From: Epiperipatus broadwayi
Taxonomy: Eukaryota > Onychophora > Udeonychophora > Euonychophora > Peripatidae
Length of the DNA stretch: 64,000 bases
Reading direction: 5' to 3'
NCBI GenBank assembly: GCA_028023455.1
Contig: JAQFVV010000002.1
Coordinates: 32,807,725-32,871,724, forward strand
Below are positions 11,301 through 23,689 of this stretch, piece after piece. A model generated the notes under the pieces. It worked only from the letters and a program-made list of their open reading frames with translations, was not told the DNA's origin and did no database searches. Numbering within the stretch: position 1 is the first letter of the stretch; the number at the start of each line of letters is the position of its first letter. Both the position numbers and the translations under genes were made by a program.

Positions 11301-12492
11301 CACATTGATGGAGTTATTAATAATCAATTATACTTAATTGAATTAATTAATATATATATATATGTGCTCTGCGCACAGATAATGAAGCTATTAAACGTAA
11401 GTAAAATTATCAAAAATTACCGCCAAGTGCTTTCGGAACAGTTTATAGTCCCATATTCATGGCGACTTGTATTTGGTTAAGAATTAAACAACTTTAATTT
11501 AAAATATAATATAATAAATATACTATGGACAAATTTATAATTACATATATCTAATTTGACCATTGATAATAATTGATGGGATTGTATTAGTTTCTATATA
11601 GTTTGCTGGGAAGGGGGGGAGACTTTACCCTCTGATTATTTTATATGATTTTAGAATGGTTTACAGTCAAAGTGAAATCACCTTAATATGCAGAATTCAT
11701 GCTCTAAATTGTAACATGTCAATAAATTGAATGTTTAAATACAATATGACCAAAGTACAAGTGGGTCTACTCTGAATTTTCCCATTTATTGATGGATTTG
11801 TATTAGTTTGTGTATAGCTTATTAGGAGCATGAGATCATTGGAGATCTCTGGAGAGATCATTGAGAGATTTGCCAGATAACTCAGAAGAGCAACTATAAA
11901 TCCACCAGCATTATAATTAAAAAAATAAGTACATGTAAATACTCGAGAGAAATAACCATCCATCATCATCATTGATGGGAATAAACAAATCAGTACCATA
12001 AATCAGAATAAAATCCACAGCCAATCTTGTGACTGGATTGGAAATGGGTCTTCTGTAGACCAGGCTGACTATTGAGCCTTTGCTACCTTGGGCAATTATT
12101 TAAACATAAACTGGATGCACCAGCTTAGTGCCCATCCATTAAAATACATAATAATCAGAAATCGAAACAATAATGCTGGGACATTTCAAACATACTGATC
12201 ATCATCAATGTTCAGGCCACTTGTAATAGCCAACTATAAACTTAACTTCTAATAAAACTAAATAAAATATAGTGCATGGGCTTTAAAGAATATAATCTTA
12301 TGCACCAACCAGGATGATGATTGATTGATCATTGCTGGATTTCCCAAAAGCACTAAATACACATCCCCATTCATATATTCATCCCATGCACAAATTTAGC
12401 TCAGAGAACATAAGTTCTATAACTGTATGTGACCAAGAGATGATGGAAACAATTTTTAACAATTAAATAAGTTTATTAATAATAATAAAAAA
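11301..12492. other. No gene recognised
   Basis: Moderately AT-rich DNA with a local imperfect direct repeat, near 11572 and 11782, sharing TGTATTAGTTT. The open frame at 11697-11999 (minus) has no recognisable domain. Confidence 0.45.
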
Positions 12493-12505
12493 ATAAATGA
12501 TATTT

Positions 12506-12611
12506 TTTTCATATGTCATAGCATCGACCGGGACACGAACCCACACCCGCCTGCAACCAACTACTTGCTTGCAAGATGGGTGCGATGACCGCTCGGCTAA
12601 CAATGCTTGAC
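12506..12611 (-). mobile_element. tRNA-derived SINE family V, with TSD
   Basis: The minus strand starts near AGCATTG, has an A-box region TTAGCCGAGCGGTCATCGCA and a B box GGGTTCGTGTCCC, and closes with CGATGCT, which pairs with the start as a 7-bp acceptor-like stem. It then ends in ATGACATATGAAAAAAA. A 13-bp duplication, ATAAATGATATTT, borders it at 12493-12505 and 12612-12624. Because of the precise TSD and A-rich tail I read it as a SINE rather than a working tRNA gene. Copies lie at 34.5, 47.1 and 55.8 kb. Confidence 0.8.
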
Positions 12612-12794
12612 ATAAATGATATTTAAGGTCTGATTTTGAATAATATACAATATAAACAAAATTATTATATTTGTGACTTATAAAATTATTATACAAAATT
12701 CAAATTATTACATTGATTTATGTAATTCCTATTCAAAATTTAAATTATTACATTGATTTACAAAATTACAATTTACAATTCATGTTATTACTAT

Positions 12795-12825
<31 letters not shown>

Positions 12826-12858
12826 GTTATACTTAATGTTTTCACGGTTATATGATGT

Positions 12859-13845
12859 AGATAAATTATAAGTTTTTGGGATGTACCGTGTCTTATTTTC
12901 CATTGAGCACCGATATTTTGACGGAATAGCAACCCCCATTTTCAAGGTTAACTTTTGAAAGAAAAACCGTTAGATCTTAACAAATAACAATTTATCTGAT
13001 AAAGAATATCTTTCTCAAGAAATAAAACTTACAAAAAGTATTCTGCTTTCTAATAATTATAATAAAAACATCATATGTAAGGCTTTATATAACATTAATA
13101 CTAAAAAGAAAAAAGAGGATAGAATTGATAATTCCTCTTTTAATAGAGTAATTTTGCCTTACATTAGGGGGGTTACTGATAAAATCAGTAGAAGACTATC
13201 TTGTTTTAATATAAAGACCACTTTTTCTACTGGCAAAAAAATTGGTGATTTTTTGTATAAACCTAAAGACAGAATACTTTTGGAACACCAAGGAGTTTAT
13301 GAAATTCCATGTTTCCAGTGCTCAAGAGGCTCGTGGGTCAGTCTAATAGATGAATTAATGTCAGAATTAAGGAACATAAAAAATGCTTTTCAACAAAAAA
13401 TTAGCACATCAGTTTTTACTTCCCATTATTTAGAAACTGGTCACAAACCTAATTTTGACAATACAAAACTACTTGCTAATTTGGAAAGATATGATTTAAG
13501 AACCATGAGAGAGTCAATTGAAATATTAAAGAGACCTACTAATTTAAATAGAACTGATAAAGCACAATGTATTCCAGCTATGTGGAAACCTCTCTTTTTA
13601 TCCAATATTATCTTAAAATTAACAGGTAAATATACTGAGGAAAATAAACATTTTGATAAGCCTCATATTGTGAATGCTGAACTGGAATCTCATTTCTCAT
13701 CTCGCACACAGTCACGTTATTTGTTAAGATCTAACGGTTTTTCTTTCAAAAGTTAACCTTGAAAATGGCGGTTGCTATTCCGTCGAAATATCGGTGCTCA
13801 ATGGAAAATAAGACACGGTACATCCCCAAAATTTATAATTTATCT
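12859..13845 (+). mobile_element. Truncated PLE with 130-bp inverted ends
   Basis: Bases 12859-12988 and 13716-13845 are near-perfect inverted copies. The right arm contains the last codons of the PLE reading frame plus the 3' end; the left arm is the same segment reversed. Both outer edges are therefore the element's 3' end, the inverted arrangement known for PLE terminal repeats. Each arm has a degenerate hammerhead: ACC | TTGAAAA | T | GGCGG ... CCGTC | GAAAT | ATC | GGT in the right arm. Stems I and II are intact, but C3 is U and G8 is A. The reverse transcriptase has been lost between the arms. No clear TSD was found because of flanking TA repeats. Confidence 0.8.
12974..13756 (+). pseudogene. 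PLE linker and GIY-YIG endonuclease, 5'-truncated
   Basis: One frame is open from 12974 to the stop at 13756, without a plausible start codon at its left end. It begins in the linker after the reverse transcriptase (SDKEYLSQEIKLTKSILL), then shows RVILPYIRGVTDKISRRL, the conserved PLE 'LPYI.G.' linker motif. Next come the KPKDRILLEHQGVYEIPC region (GVY for GIY), a CxxC pair, a spoiled YIG position (GSWVS), the R..KNAF helix, then SHYLETGHKPNF and MRESIEILKRPTNLNR. Loss of the YIG motif and of the entire polymerase means this cannot be an active element. The uninterrupted frame of about 260 codons suggests a fairly recent death. Confidence 0.8.
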
Positions 13846-14416
13846 ATATATATTATACCTAAACCCTTTTTACCGTCGTTTGTAAATTTTATAAAAACAT
13901 CATTTATATAAATCAATAACAATGTTTTAATTTTTATAATAACGACTCGATCAGAATTTTGTACCTCCCTCTTACACAAAATCCTATCACAGGGCTGTCA
14001 GTACCTCGGGTAGAGTAATCAACATCATTGGAAAACATTTGCCAATAACATTTATACTCGATTACTAGACTACATATTAGCCAATCAAACTTTTTATTTA
14101 TTTAAAGGAAAAAATCCTATGGGCACCAGCCGACCTTGTTGACAAGTCTGCTTGACCAATACGATCTAATACTCCGCTCCCGCTAGCTCAGCTACAATAA
14201 TCAATAAAATGTACTCCGCCTACTTAAAAATCAATTTTAGAATCTTTCTCGCTAATTTTCTCACTTTCTTTTCTTTTATTTAATTATTTAATTTTAAATC
14301 TAATTTAAGTAATTACTAATCCATGAAATCTCTATTTACGCTATTACCTTCGTTTGGTCTTATAATATAATTAATTACACTTTCGTTCAAGTTCAGATAA
14401 AATTTAATACAGTCAA
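13846..14416. other. No gene recognised, somewhat GC-richer
   Basis: No repeat shared with the rest of the window. From about 13940 to 14250 the base composition is less AT-rich than its surroundings, but I found no convincing open frame or splice pair. Confidence 0.45.
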
Positions 14417-14687
14417 AATTTCATATCATAAATACATTTAGAAATAATTATATGCACACTTATAGTTGAAATCACAATAAAATCTCATATTATAAATACA
14501 TTTAGAAAATAATTATACGCATACACTTATATTTGAAATCACACTAAAATCTCATATTATAAATACATTTTGAAAAATAATTATACGCATACACTTATAT
14601 TTGAAATCACACTAAAATCTCATATTATAAATACATTTTGAAAATAATTATACGCATACACTTATATTTGAAATCACACTAAAATCT
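14417..14687. repeat. Minisatellite, four units of 64-68 bp
   Basis: The word TCATAT(T/C)ATAAATACATTT starts at 14421, 14485, 14552 and 14620. Each unit also contains AATAATTATA(T/C)GCA and TTGAAATCACA. Units 2-4 are nearly identical; unit 1 is more diverged. Confidence 0.9.
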
Positions 14688-14689
14688 CT

Positions 14690-15180
14690 GGGTAATGGAG
14701 CTAAAGACAACTAGTAGTTATTGTTCGTAAGATAAAGTTCAGAGTTTATTATTACGGCTTTTTATTAGTGAATTAGAAATTGAAAGAAACATTACCTAGC
14801 TTTCTCCCTTATGCATGGTTCCGAGCGTTGCTTCCAATAGTATTTCATTCGGTCAGTTAGCGCTAACTCTTTGCAATCTGTTTCCCGATGTCATTGGGAT
14901 CCTGTGGGCTCCACGTGGACACTCCGTCTCCTTCTTGTTTTACACGACCATGATCGAAATTTGAACTGTCTACTGTTGGTATTGCATGGAAGGATTCGGC
15001 CGGTTGTTCACACGATGGGTTTAACAATGCAGCATTTTACTTTAGACGTATACTCTCGATCTATGAAAATAATATAATTAATGAATGAATAATAATAAGA
15101 AAAACTGGAATGAATAGAAAATTCGCCCTTTTTATATTTTACGGTCCTTATCTTGCGGATTCAATCTACAATACGTAACT
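14690..15180. other. GC-richer non-repetitive island
   Basis: Contains words unlike the AT-rich background (GGTCAGTTAGCGCTAAC, GGATCCTGTGGGCTCCACGT, GGATTCGGCCGG). A 68-codon frame at 14871-15077 (plus) has no recognisable domain. A weak inverted match between GGAGCTAAAGACAA near 14698 and TTTGTCATTAGCTCCC near 15366 hints at an unrecognised element about 0.7 kb long. Function unknown. Confidence 0.35.
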
Positions 15181-18100
15181 AATCCTCTGGTGTTTCAGTT
15201 ATGGTCCGTGCTGACTTTCTGGTGTTCACATTGGTCATTTAATTTCTTTGTACTCTCTGCTAGAGTTATTTCACTTTCTTTATTTCACTTTCTTTGTTAT
15301 AGTTATTTCAATTTCTTTGTTAAAGTTATTTTCACTAATTAGCCGTTTAATGGAAATTTCTTATGTTTGTCATTAGCTCCCATTGTTCACTACATTCCTT
15401 TAATTACATATATTTTTTCTTTTTTTTTTTTTTATTATGATTATAAGACAAAACGAATTCCACCTTGCTTTTTCTTTTTTTTTTTTCTTAAAGCAATCTT
15501 AAATCAAATTTCAATTTAGTTAAATCAAATTTTAATTAAATCAAATTTAGTTAAATCAATTTTTAATTCTTTAGGTTTTATTTAAATACGATTCAAAATT
15601 ATATATTATAAAACTATTTATTTTATGCTTTTAACGATAACCTGTCTATGAAAAAAAAATCCTTTTATTCTTATTTTACCCTACAAGATCTTTTATTTTT
15701 ATTAATATTTACACAAATCGTTTATCAATTTATATTATTTTTAAAATTATGTGTACCACCGAAGAAAGCACACTCCTTCCTGATATATCTCGATACAATA
15801 TATATATATATGCGCACAGAAGCGTGATTCATAATATAAAATTAATATTCAATAGCAAAATAATTATCAAAATCTTAAATTATATAAAATACAATAAATG
15901 ATTAAAGCTTCAGTTAAATGATATATATTTTACATATTAGGTTTACTGAAACACATATGCATAATTTGCACAGATGTATTGAAAGCATTAATTTATTTAC
16001 ATAACATTTGTATTTATCACAATAAAATTATTGAAGACTATTTTCACAATTTAATTCTCTTTGCTGAATATAGTCTTTTTATTTAAAATAAGAATTACCA
16101 AATTTTTGACAATTAATTGATTTAAAATGTCTTTTTCCTAGTCTAAAAGATTGTTGGAAACCTTTTTCTTGACTATTAATTATAACTTTGTTTGTACCTT
16201 TTTTTTTCTAAATTATAAATATAACTTTAAACAATTTTTTCTTCTTTAATAAACAATTTTAAACTAATATCATTTTATATATTTCTATCAGTTCTAAAAA
16301 TGTCATTTTACTAAGGAAATTATTTAAAATTTTGTTATCATATAAAATGCCACTAGATCTCAACTCAAACAAAAGTTACTTGTTTTGACTTTTAAGTTAT
16401 TTAATTTACAATTTTAAAAGTTGTTTTAAGGAATATTAAAATAAAATAACTCACTGTATCTATACATGATGTGTTTATCTGTTTGTTCCTGTGTTTATAA
16501 ATAAACAGCAGCATAAGTACACCAATTTCTTCAAGCTTTTTCTTGGTAAGCTTGGTTTTTGGTCCATTAGAAAAATATAATTTTGGGATTGTTGTATCAT
16601 CAGGAAAAAGTATAATCCATGTATAATGTTGGTCTGTAGTTGGTCTCCCTTCTGTGTAGAATTGTTCCAGGCAAGCAGCTGTCTTGGTTTAATAGATTTC
16701 AAGCAAGCAACTGTCCTCTCCACATTTAAGGCTATGAATTTCAGCACAAAGAAATGGGTCATTTTTCTCCAAGTGAATTCAAACTCCTGAGATGGAAATA
16801 TTAGCAGCTCCTGAAGCTACTGTCCTGCCTTCAGCTATATCAGTTCATGGTAGCTATTCTGCCAACTCTATGGTCAGCTAAAACCAATTGCTGCAAACTT
16901 CAACACGCTGCAACAAAATATTCTAACCAACTTTTCAGCTGACCCTTCTTACAAAAATTATTATCCAGACTGCTCTTTTCAAAAATCATTATCCAGGCTG
17001 ACTGATATTTTTATCAGTCCTTTTATAAAATCGTCTGAGGTGATAACAACACCTTGATTGAAAACAGAGTTTTTATTTTTATCTCTCTAATCCCTTTGAA
17101 AACATACATGTTTTAATTAATTAGAAAAATTTCAAAAACAAGTATTGTGTTTTTACATTTCACAATTAGGATTACAAATAATATTTATCAGACCTTTTTA
17201 CAATATTTAATTTTATAATAAAATATTATTTTAAACCCAGAGTTATTTAACCCTTTACTTATTATTATTTTATTTTAGGAAATATAGAAAAATATCTACA
17301 AAAATTTATTCTGTGTTTATTTCTACTTTTCCTTTATTTACATATATATATATATGCATGCACATACACTATATTAGTGTGTGTTATGTGACCCAACTGG
17401 TTACAATATATATATATAAACTTAAATAGTTAACGGTATTGTACTTTTACATTTAATATATATATATAATAAAATTTATTTACTTGAAATATACTTTTTC
17501 CATTAATGTAATAATAGGAATAAAAAGCCATTCAAAAATGACTACAGCCAGTCCAACTACAAATAAAAACAGCTACTCTAAAAATGAGTTTTATGATGAT
17601 TATATAAATGTGTCTGTGAAACACAAATATGTCCACATATAGAATATGGTGATCCAATTTGCCATTTACTTGTTAATTTACGATTTGTTTTTTTAATTTC
17701 CTCAGCAGAAACTTTCCTTTCTGAAATACTTCAATGTCATTTCTAAATCCAACTCTCGAAAGTATTTTATTATCTGGCATATATTCCCAATGGAAACAAT
17801 TGACATTGGACTTATTTTGAATATTTTTGAGATATGAAACCCTAGATCAAGTACAATAAAACACCTTTTTAGGATGTCTTCCGTTTTTCATTTGTTTTAC
17901 ATTTCCAATCTAAGGAAGGTGTGATTTTATAATAGTGGGCTCAATAATATCACATTCTGCAAGTAGAATAATGTATTGACTATTATCAATATAATAAAAG
18001 TTGATCATTGCACATGAATTACCTATCAGTCATATCAATGGAAGTTCTAAAAAAGGTATGAAAGTTCTTCCATAGCAAATTAATTTAAACCTTTTCATTG

Positions 18101-18716
18101 TTGTCTTTCTCTAAAGTACTTGCATAGAAGAGCATTTGTCAAGTAAGTATTCTTTGGTCATTTAAACAAATATATATGGATTTTCTATTAGCAACATCTT
18201 TCGAAAATTTTGATCAAGGTATATCGCATTAAAATTAATTACCTATTTTGTTTGTCCACTAGTATACAGGCTTTTGTAGCTTTCAATTTGCAAAATGATT
18301 TCCATTAAATAAATGCATAGTCACAGCATGGTGTATGATGAAATTTATTATGGCTGTTTATGCAACCCATTATTATGGGATCCAATTTTTAGTCTCAATA
18401 TATTTTGTATAAATTATTTTTCTTGGAATCCTAGTCTCTAGTATAGTCAATTATCATAATCTGGCTATTTATAACCCTGCGTGGTTTGGAGCATTTGGCA
18501 GAGCTTGTGATTTGGAGGTTCCAGGAAATATTCTGGTGCTCGAACTTTCTGTGAACTTCCAAACATATACTCTTGAGGAAAATCGTAATAAAATGTTATT
18601 TCCAAAACTCATTAACGTTTTGAAGTAGGTCTTTTTTTTGTAAGCCTATTGTTATTTTTCTTTTTATTTTTCAAGAATTCTAATTTTAACTTTGAGCTCT
18701 TATGAATTTGAATGTA
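15181..18716. other. Long AT-rich stretch, nothing firm
   Basis: T-rich runs at 15415-15490. The open frame on the minus strand at 16475-16762 and the surrounding 16.5-17.05 kb block look like an old repeat, but match no family I can name. Confidence 0.4.
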
Positions 18717-18851
18717 CTGTACAGACTTATGCACACCTGCACATATATAATATAATATACTGAGGATTTGAACTCAGACTTTCACACGACCCTCAACTCT
18801 CCATGCCATCTCATATTACTGATCACACACACATTGAAAAGATAAATAATC

Positions 18852-18897
18852 ACCAATATATGTATTTCACGCTAAACCAGCAATCATCAGTTGGTCC
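18852..18897 (-). ncRNA. Hammerhead ribozyme motif with intact core (Z)
   Basis: The minus strand reads GGACCAA | CTGATGA | TTGCT GGTT AGCGT | GAAAT | ACATAT | A | TTGGTG. The CTGATGA and GAAA boxes are intact. Stem I is ACCAA with TTGGT (5 bp), stem II has 4 bp, and stem III is ATA/TAT closed by CA. The predicted cut follows ATA. Confidence 0.65.
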
Positions 18898-19342
18898 ATA
18901 TTACTATTTCCACACATATATGCAATCAGTGCTCAGCTTTATATTAAGATAACCAATCTTCATACTTTAATGGACAGGTTTCAAACTACTCCAACCCACA
19001 ACTCTTCAGCCATCCATTTCATTGAAAATCTGATGATGGAACGTTCAAAGCCCACATTAGTGCCAAGGTTGTCATTGTATCTATGTTGACCATTTAGTTA
19101 TTCTGACCCCTCATGTACTGGAGAATAATCCATTCACATACATATATGAGGGATGGGCAGACCTTTAATGCACTATGTTTTAATATATAAATTAATACAC
19201 TGTACAGGCTCACAAACACCTGCACATATATAATGTAATATATAAGGGATTCAAACTCAGATTTTCACACGAACCTCAACTCTCCTTGCCATCTCATATT
19301 GCTGACCCACCTGATCATACACATGTTGAAAAGATAAATAAT

Positions 19343-19389
19343 CACCAATATACATATTTCATGCTAAACCAACAATCATCAGTTGGTCC
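19343..19389 (-). ncRNA. Hammerhead ribozyme motif with intact core (Z)
   Basis: Second unit of the Z array: GGACCAA | CTGATGA | TTGTTG GTT TAGCAT | GAAAT | ATGTAT | A | TTGGTG. Stem I is again ACCAA/TTGGT, stem II is 5 bp after a U-U mismatch, and stem III is ATA/TAT. Two intact ribozymes 490 bp apart in tandem would release a unit-length RNA. Confidence 0.65.
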
Positions 19390-19836
19390 ATATTACTATT
19401 TCCACACATATATGCAATCAGTGCTCAGCTTTATATTAAGATAGTCAATCTACATTCTTTAATGGACAGGCTTCAAACTACTCCAACCCACAACTCTTCA
19501 GCCATCCATTTCATTGAAAATCCAATGATGAAATGTTCACAGCCCACATTAGTGCCAAGGTTGTCATCCTACCCATGTTGCAATATGTATATTGGTGATT
19601 ATTTATCTTTTCAACATGTGTGTGATCAGGTGGGTCAGCAATATGAGATGGCATGGAGAGTTGAGGGTTATCTTCACTTGTAAAATTAAAAATCTATACT
19701 TATTGCCACTGCCAGTTTTATCATTTTGAATAAATTTTGTTTCCTTCAAGATTTTAATTTATATTGTATACATTTTAGTGTTAGGAAATGAAAGCAGGCA
19801 CACACATATTTACAAAAAAATATTACATTATTTTTA

Positions 19837-20128
19837 AACATTATCGATTCACTATAGAATAAAGATCTATTTAATGTTCAATCCATCTCCGATCTCTAGC
19901 TTTACTTCTTCACATCATTCCAGCACATGTTGTTATTTTAGTCATCCATCTCACATGTGATCTCTTTTTAGGTCTTTAACAATCTCTTGGATTTTGGTTT
20001 AAGATTTCAATTGTTCATTTATTATCATCTCTTCTAGCAATATGTCCAGCCCAATTCCACTTCAATCTCAATTCTTGCAGTGATGTCAGTAACATCTGTT
20101 TGTTCTCTCATCCACGTATATTGTTTTT
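19837..20128 (-). pseudogene. RTE-like LINE, 3' end fragment
   Basis: Reverse-strand copy of the family C-terminus (tail near 19840), with the conserved blocks GATAATAAATGAACAATTGA, ATTGCTAGAAGAGATGA and TGGGCTGGACATAT in decayed form. No palm or endonuclease region is present. Confidence 0.7.
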
Positions 20129-20149
20129 GATGTCTTCCATCTTCTAGAA

Positions 20150-20640
20150 TTAATTATTAAATATCTTCAGAAAAATTCAATCTTTATTTAAATTTTCCAA
20201 ATATATTCAAGTATTGGTGATAGCATATCTATCAATATGTAACAATGTTTTGAATGATAATCTTTCTTCAGCTATTGATGATCTGACTAGTGACAGTACT
20301 AGTATGGGAATCAAACCTAAGATTGTTAGATTGGTGAATTTAATGTGTCACTCTAACCAACGAGTGTTTTATCAGTAGCTAGCCATTTAGACTATTCCAG
20401 AAAAGATTAGATCCTAGTAGTTAGAGCATTGCCTTTTATTCAGTATTCACAAATCTAAAGATCCCAGATTAGATCCTCTTGCTAATATAGTCACTGATCA
20501 GGGCAGCAACAGATGAAGAAGAGGGCAGAGTAATACTATCCAAAACCTTAGCAATGTTTAAATAAAATTTGAACTTTTCTAGGCATTTAACAATTAACTC
20601 TAGATGATAGAAGTAATCCAACATATCATTACGAATAATA
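20150..20640. mobile_element. SINE Y head-to-head inverted dimer, decayed
   Basis: The left arm is minus (TTTATTTAAATTTTCC ... TATCAATATGTAACAATGTTTTG ... CTTCAGC) and the right arm plus (AACAGATGAAGAAGAG ... CAAAACCTTAGC ... TTTAAATAAAATTTGAA). The tRNA-like centre is recognisable (GGGAATCAAACCTAAG and GTTAGAGCATTGCC). Ribozyme cores are mutated in both arms. Oldest-looking of the three Y dimers; no TSD identified. Confidence 0.65.
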
Positions 20641-20984
20641 TACTATATTACAAGCTTATTCTTATTGATAGAAATCAGTAACTTCGAAGGTGTACATTGT
20701 AAACAAATTACAAAGATTTGTTGTGTAATCTATATTTTTCTCTCTCTTATTTCGATAAATTCTGCTTCTAAATTTTTGAATTTGACCTATTTATATAGTA
20801 TTTGTAATTATTAATATTCAAAATGAATACATACAAATGTATATAGGGAAAGGCTTTATTTAATGCTAATAACATGGTACAGCATGCTTTCAGCTATTTT
20901 GTAGTCATATTCATAGCACCAATTGTCTGATGAGCTTGCGATATTTACCAAAGAATAAATGATTGTAGAAGATTTGCATAAAAT

Positions 20985-21620
20985 TTGAATGATGGGTGTA
21001 AATATGTTAATTTAAATGGCCTTTTTTTGAAAGGAGGGCACAGGATTTTTTTTTGTTTATTGTGTATATGTTTTGGCAATATGCCATGCCTCCTTAACTT
21101 TACATTAAGCATCATTCCATTGAAAATAGACTATGCTGGCAGATTTAGGTTCAAAGTTGTCATCAAGTTTGGACTTGTGTTCAAAGAAAATGAATTTAAC
21201 TTCCGTGTTTGCTTTAGTTCAATTATATAGGTATCTGAACTGTGTGATTCTTGTGAATAAATTGGCACTTGGTTCCCCATAATAAACTGTATGGCAGTTT
21301 ATATTGTTGCATCTAATTTTGTATACCTCTTGGGACTTCAGCTCAGAGGATAGTTTATCCAATGGATAGCCCTGGGTATGTATGGAAATGATATTCAGGA
21401 TTTATCATTGACTTGAATAGGTCTGTTCCTAATTTTAGTTTTAAATGTTAGAAATTATCTATTTGTCCTGTTCTTTTAATTTTGATTGTTATTGCCACAG
21501 ATAAGTATATTAAACATATACTATCCCTGGAAATGGTTTATACTTAAACTAGACCAGGCATTAAGAAAACTATTTAAGTAAATACCTGCAAAGTATAATG
21601 TCTACCTGGCCTGAAGATCA
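20985..21620 (-). pseudogene. PLE GIY-YIG endonuclease fragment
   Basis: The minus strand gives KSQEVYKIRCNN, then NCHTVYYGEPSANLFTRI, then FRYLYN, FFEHKSKLDDNFEPKS, a stop-containing stretch and KEAWHIAKTYTQ before KKNPVPSF. These blocks align one to one with the PLE fragment at 35318-35860, including FEPKS and EAW.I. The fragment spans the linker and nuclease; the reverse transcriptase is not recognised upstream. Several stops make it a pseudogene. Confidence 0.7.
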
Positions 21621-22130
21621 TTATTTTTGTCCACAAAAAAAATAAATCATTCTCTAAACCTTTTTTAAATGGAAAATTGAAATTGAGCTGAGAATTAACT
21701 CTGACATCAGATTTTGAATGGAAGTTATCGGTTATTTATTGTTATAAAGAAATAACTTTAGAGGGCTTATTTATATTAAAATTAAGAACATTTCATTTAT
21801 GAATGCTTTAAACACTTGGAAATTTATATCAGAGGAAAGAGAGTGTATTATATAGACACATTTTATGTCTGTGCATTTTTTATTTCTACATTCATGTTGT
21901 AATAATGATTGGTAGGTGAAATCCAAACATTTTAATGCAAAATAAAAATAATAGGGTTATATTATTAAAGATAGTTGAATTTGTCCTTCTTTCGTATTTA
22001 AAAAAAATATACTGCTGTTCTTATTCTGAAAATATTTTTAAAAAGCTTCTTTTTTTTTCTTGTAATAAATTAGTAAAAAGGTAAAAAACCTGAAACAGAA
22101 CTTTAGATATGTGATTTTATATATATAAAT

Positions 22131-22212
22131 TCCATTTGAAGTCTCTGCATTTGCTCTTCTGTTAAGTGGGCAAATCTCAGATCCATAAGTAAGAACTGGT
22201 AACACATTTATT
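22131..22212 (-). pseudogene. RTE-like LINE, small internal fragment
   Basis: Shares GTCTCTGCATT, then AAGTGGGCAAAT and ATCCATAAGTAAGAACTG with the RTE copy at about 38562-38630. It covers only the segment just after the palm. 5'- and 3'-truncated. Confidence 0.6.
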
Positions 22213-22312
22213 AATATATTAATTCTTAAAAATAATTGAGTCTGTAATTAGCATCAAATTTATTAATATATCAATTCTTAAAAATAATTGAGTTTGTAAT
22301 TAGCATCAAAAT
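22204..22312. repeat. Tandem duplication, 54-bp unit, two copies
   Basis: TTTATTAATATATTAATTCT ... AATTGAGTCTGTAATTAGCA is followed directly by an almost identical second copy (TATATCAATTCT ... GAGTTTGTAA). Confidence 0.85.
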
Positions 22313-22913
22313 TAATATACACAGTAAACAATAGTATATGTTATTTCCATATCCATAAGTCCAGTTATTAATGATAAAATAATTGCAATCATATTCATCT
22401 GATTTAAGAGTATATTGAATTTAGAAGTTTTTTTATGGGCTGAATATACTATAGATTATAGGAAACAGTAAATAAAACATACCCATGTTGGGATTTAAGC
22501 GACAGACAGCATTGCTGTACAAGATTAAATCTCTAATGTTTTGACAATGATTAATATTACTTTGGTGGTTTAAAGTTTATTACCATATAAAATGCACAAT
22601 TAATCTCCAAGACTTCTCAAAAGTATATTGATGATGATTTTAAAGAGTATTACTTTTTTATGAGAGCTGTTAAACGTTTTTTAATTTATTTTTGAAGATT
22701 TCTATTATTTTTGAGCCAGTTTTTAAATAAAATTATTTGGCAAAGTTAATATATAATTAAGTTATGTCTTAAGTCTTGTAATGGCTGCCATTTTTACTGC
22801 ATCTTTCAAAATGCCCTAACATACATTTTTATGCTTTACATTAAAGACCTGTAAATTATCTGACTGATAATTTGTTTTATAGTAAACTGAGAACAACCTA
22901 TACAAATCCCCCC

Positions 22914-23090
22914 CCCACACACAATAGTGCCACCTAGTGCAAACTTTAGTAATCAATAGATATAGGTTTTGCATTTTAATCCACAACCTTTTAGCATCTA
23001 TTAATTACTAGAGTTTGCAATAGATGGCACTATTGTTTGGAAAAAATTGCTACTGTTTTAACAGCTTATATAAGCATAAGGAAAGATGAT
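22914..23090. mobile_element. Repeat X inverted copy, decayed
   Basis: An antisense piece (CAATAGTGCCACCTAGTGC ... AATCAATAG) is followed by a sense piece (ATTAATTACTAGAGTTTGC ... GGCACTATTGTTTGG ... TTAACAGCTTATATAAGCAT ... GATGATCATGTG). It lacks the ribozyme part. Confidence 0.65.
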
Positions 23091-23689
23091 CATGTGCCAC
23101 AGACTTAATGAATTATATACAAAGTTACTTCTTTTAAGTAAGAAAATAGAAAGGAGTAATGATAATTTATTTCCTTTCAATGATTATCATTGTAATATTG
23201 TTTCCGTCATCTTAATTAGTTCTATGACAGATAGAATTCAGTCATATATATTGAAACAAGAACGCTGTTTCACGTGTGTGTTTATTCTAAGAGCTAGTTA
23301 CCCTCCCATTTTAAAAAACAGCAGATGTATAAAAAAGGTTGATCTGATATTTTTTCTAGAAAGACATAGCAAAAAGTTTAATTTATAACTTTACAAGAAA
23401 ATCATTATTTTCTATAATTGAGAAAAGAAAATAATAAAGATAAATCATTATTGATTTTATAGTTTTGGATTACGATATAATTTAAATATATCACTCATAT
23501 TTATTTAAAGCTGGCATGTATTAAAGTGATTATATTTTTAATTTTTGGATGTTTTCGAATAAAGTGTCACTTGAGGCAAAGTTAGTAAATTGAAAAACAT
23601 GGCTTAATCTTCATGCGTACTTATCTATCCCGCTAAAAAGGTAGATTATCCAATCATTATGAAGAGAAAGGCAATCGGACTTAAATGAG
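23091..23689. other. No gene recognised
   Basis: A 100-codon frame at 23086-23388 (plus) overlaps the X end and has no recognisable domain. The rest is AT-rich. Confidence 0.45.

Larger units (their letters stand above)
18717..19680 (-). mobile_element. Repeat Z array, two tandem units plus inverted end
   Basis: CTGTACAG followed by CACCTGCACATATATAAT occurs at 18717 and 19200, a direct period of 483 bp. A third, inverted piece starts near 19585: AATATGTATATTGGTGATTA, then TTCAACATGTG and GAGAGTTGAGGGT, reverse complement of the 19270-19350 part. Both full units have one hammerhead on the minus strand. The inverted piece starts close to the predicted cleavage site. Confidence 0.75.

Noticed and set aside
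14871-15077. 68-codon open frame in the GC-richer island
   Set aside because: No recognisable domain, no splice context and an unusual start; kept only as an unexplained island.
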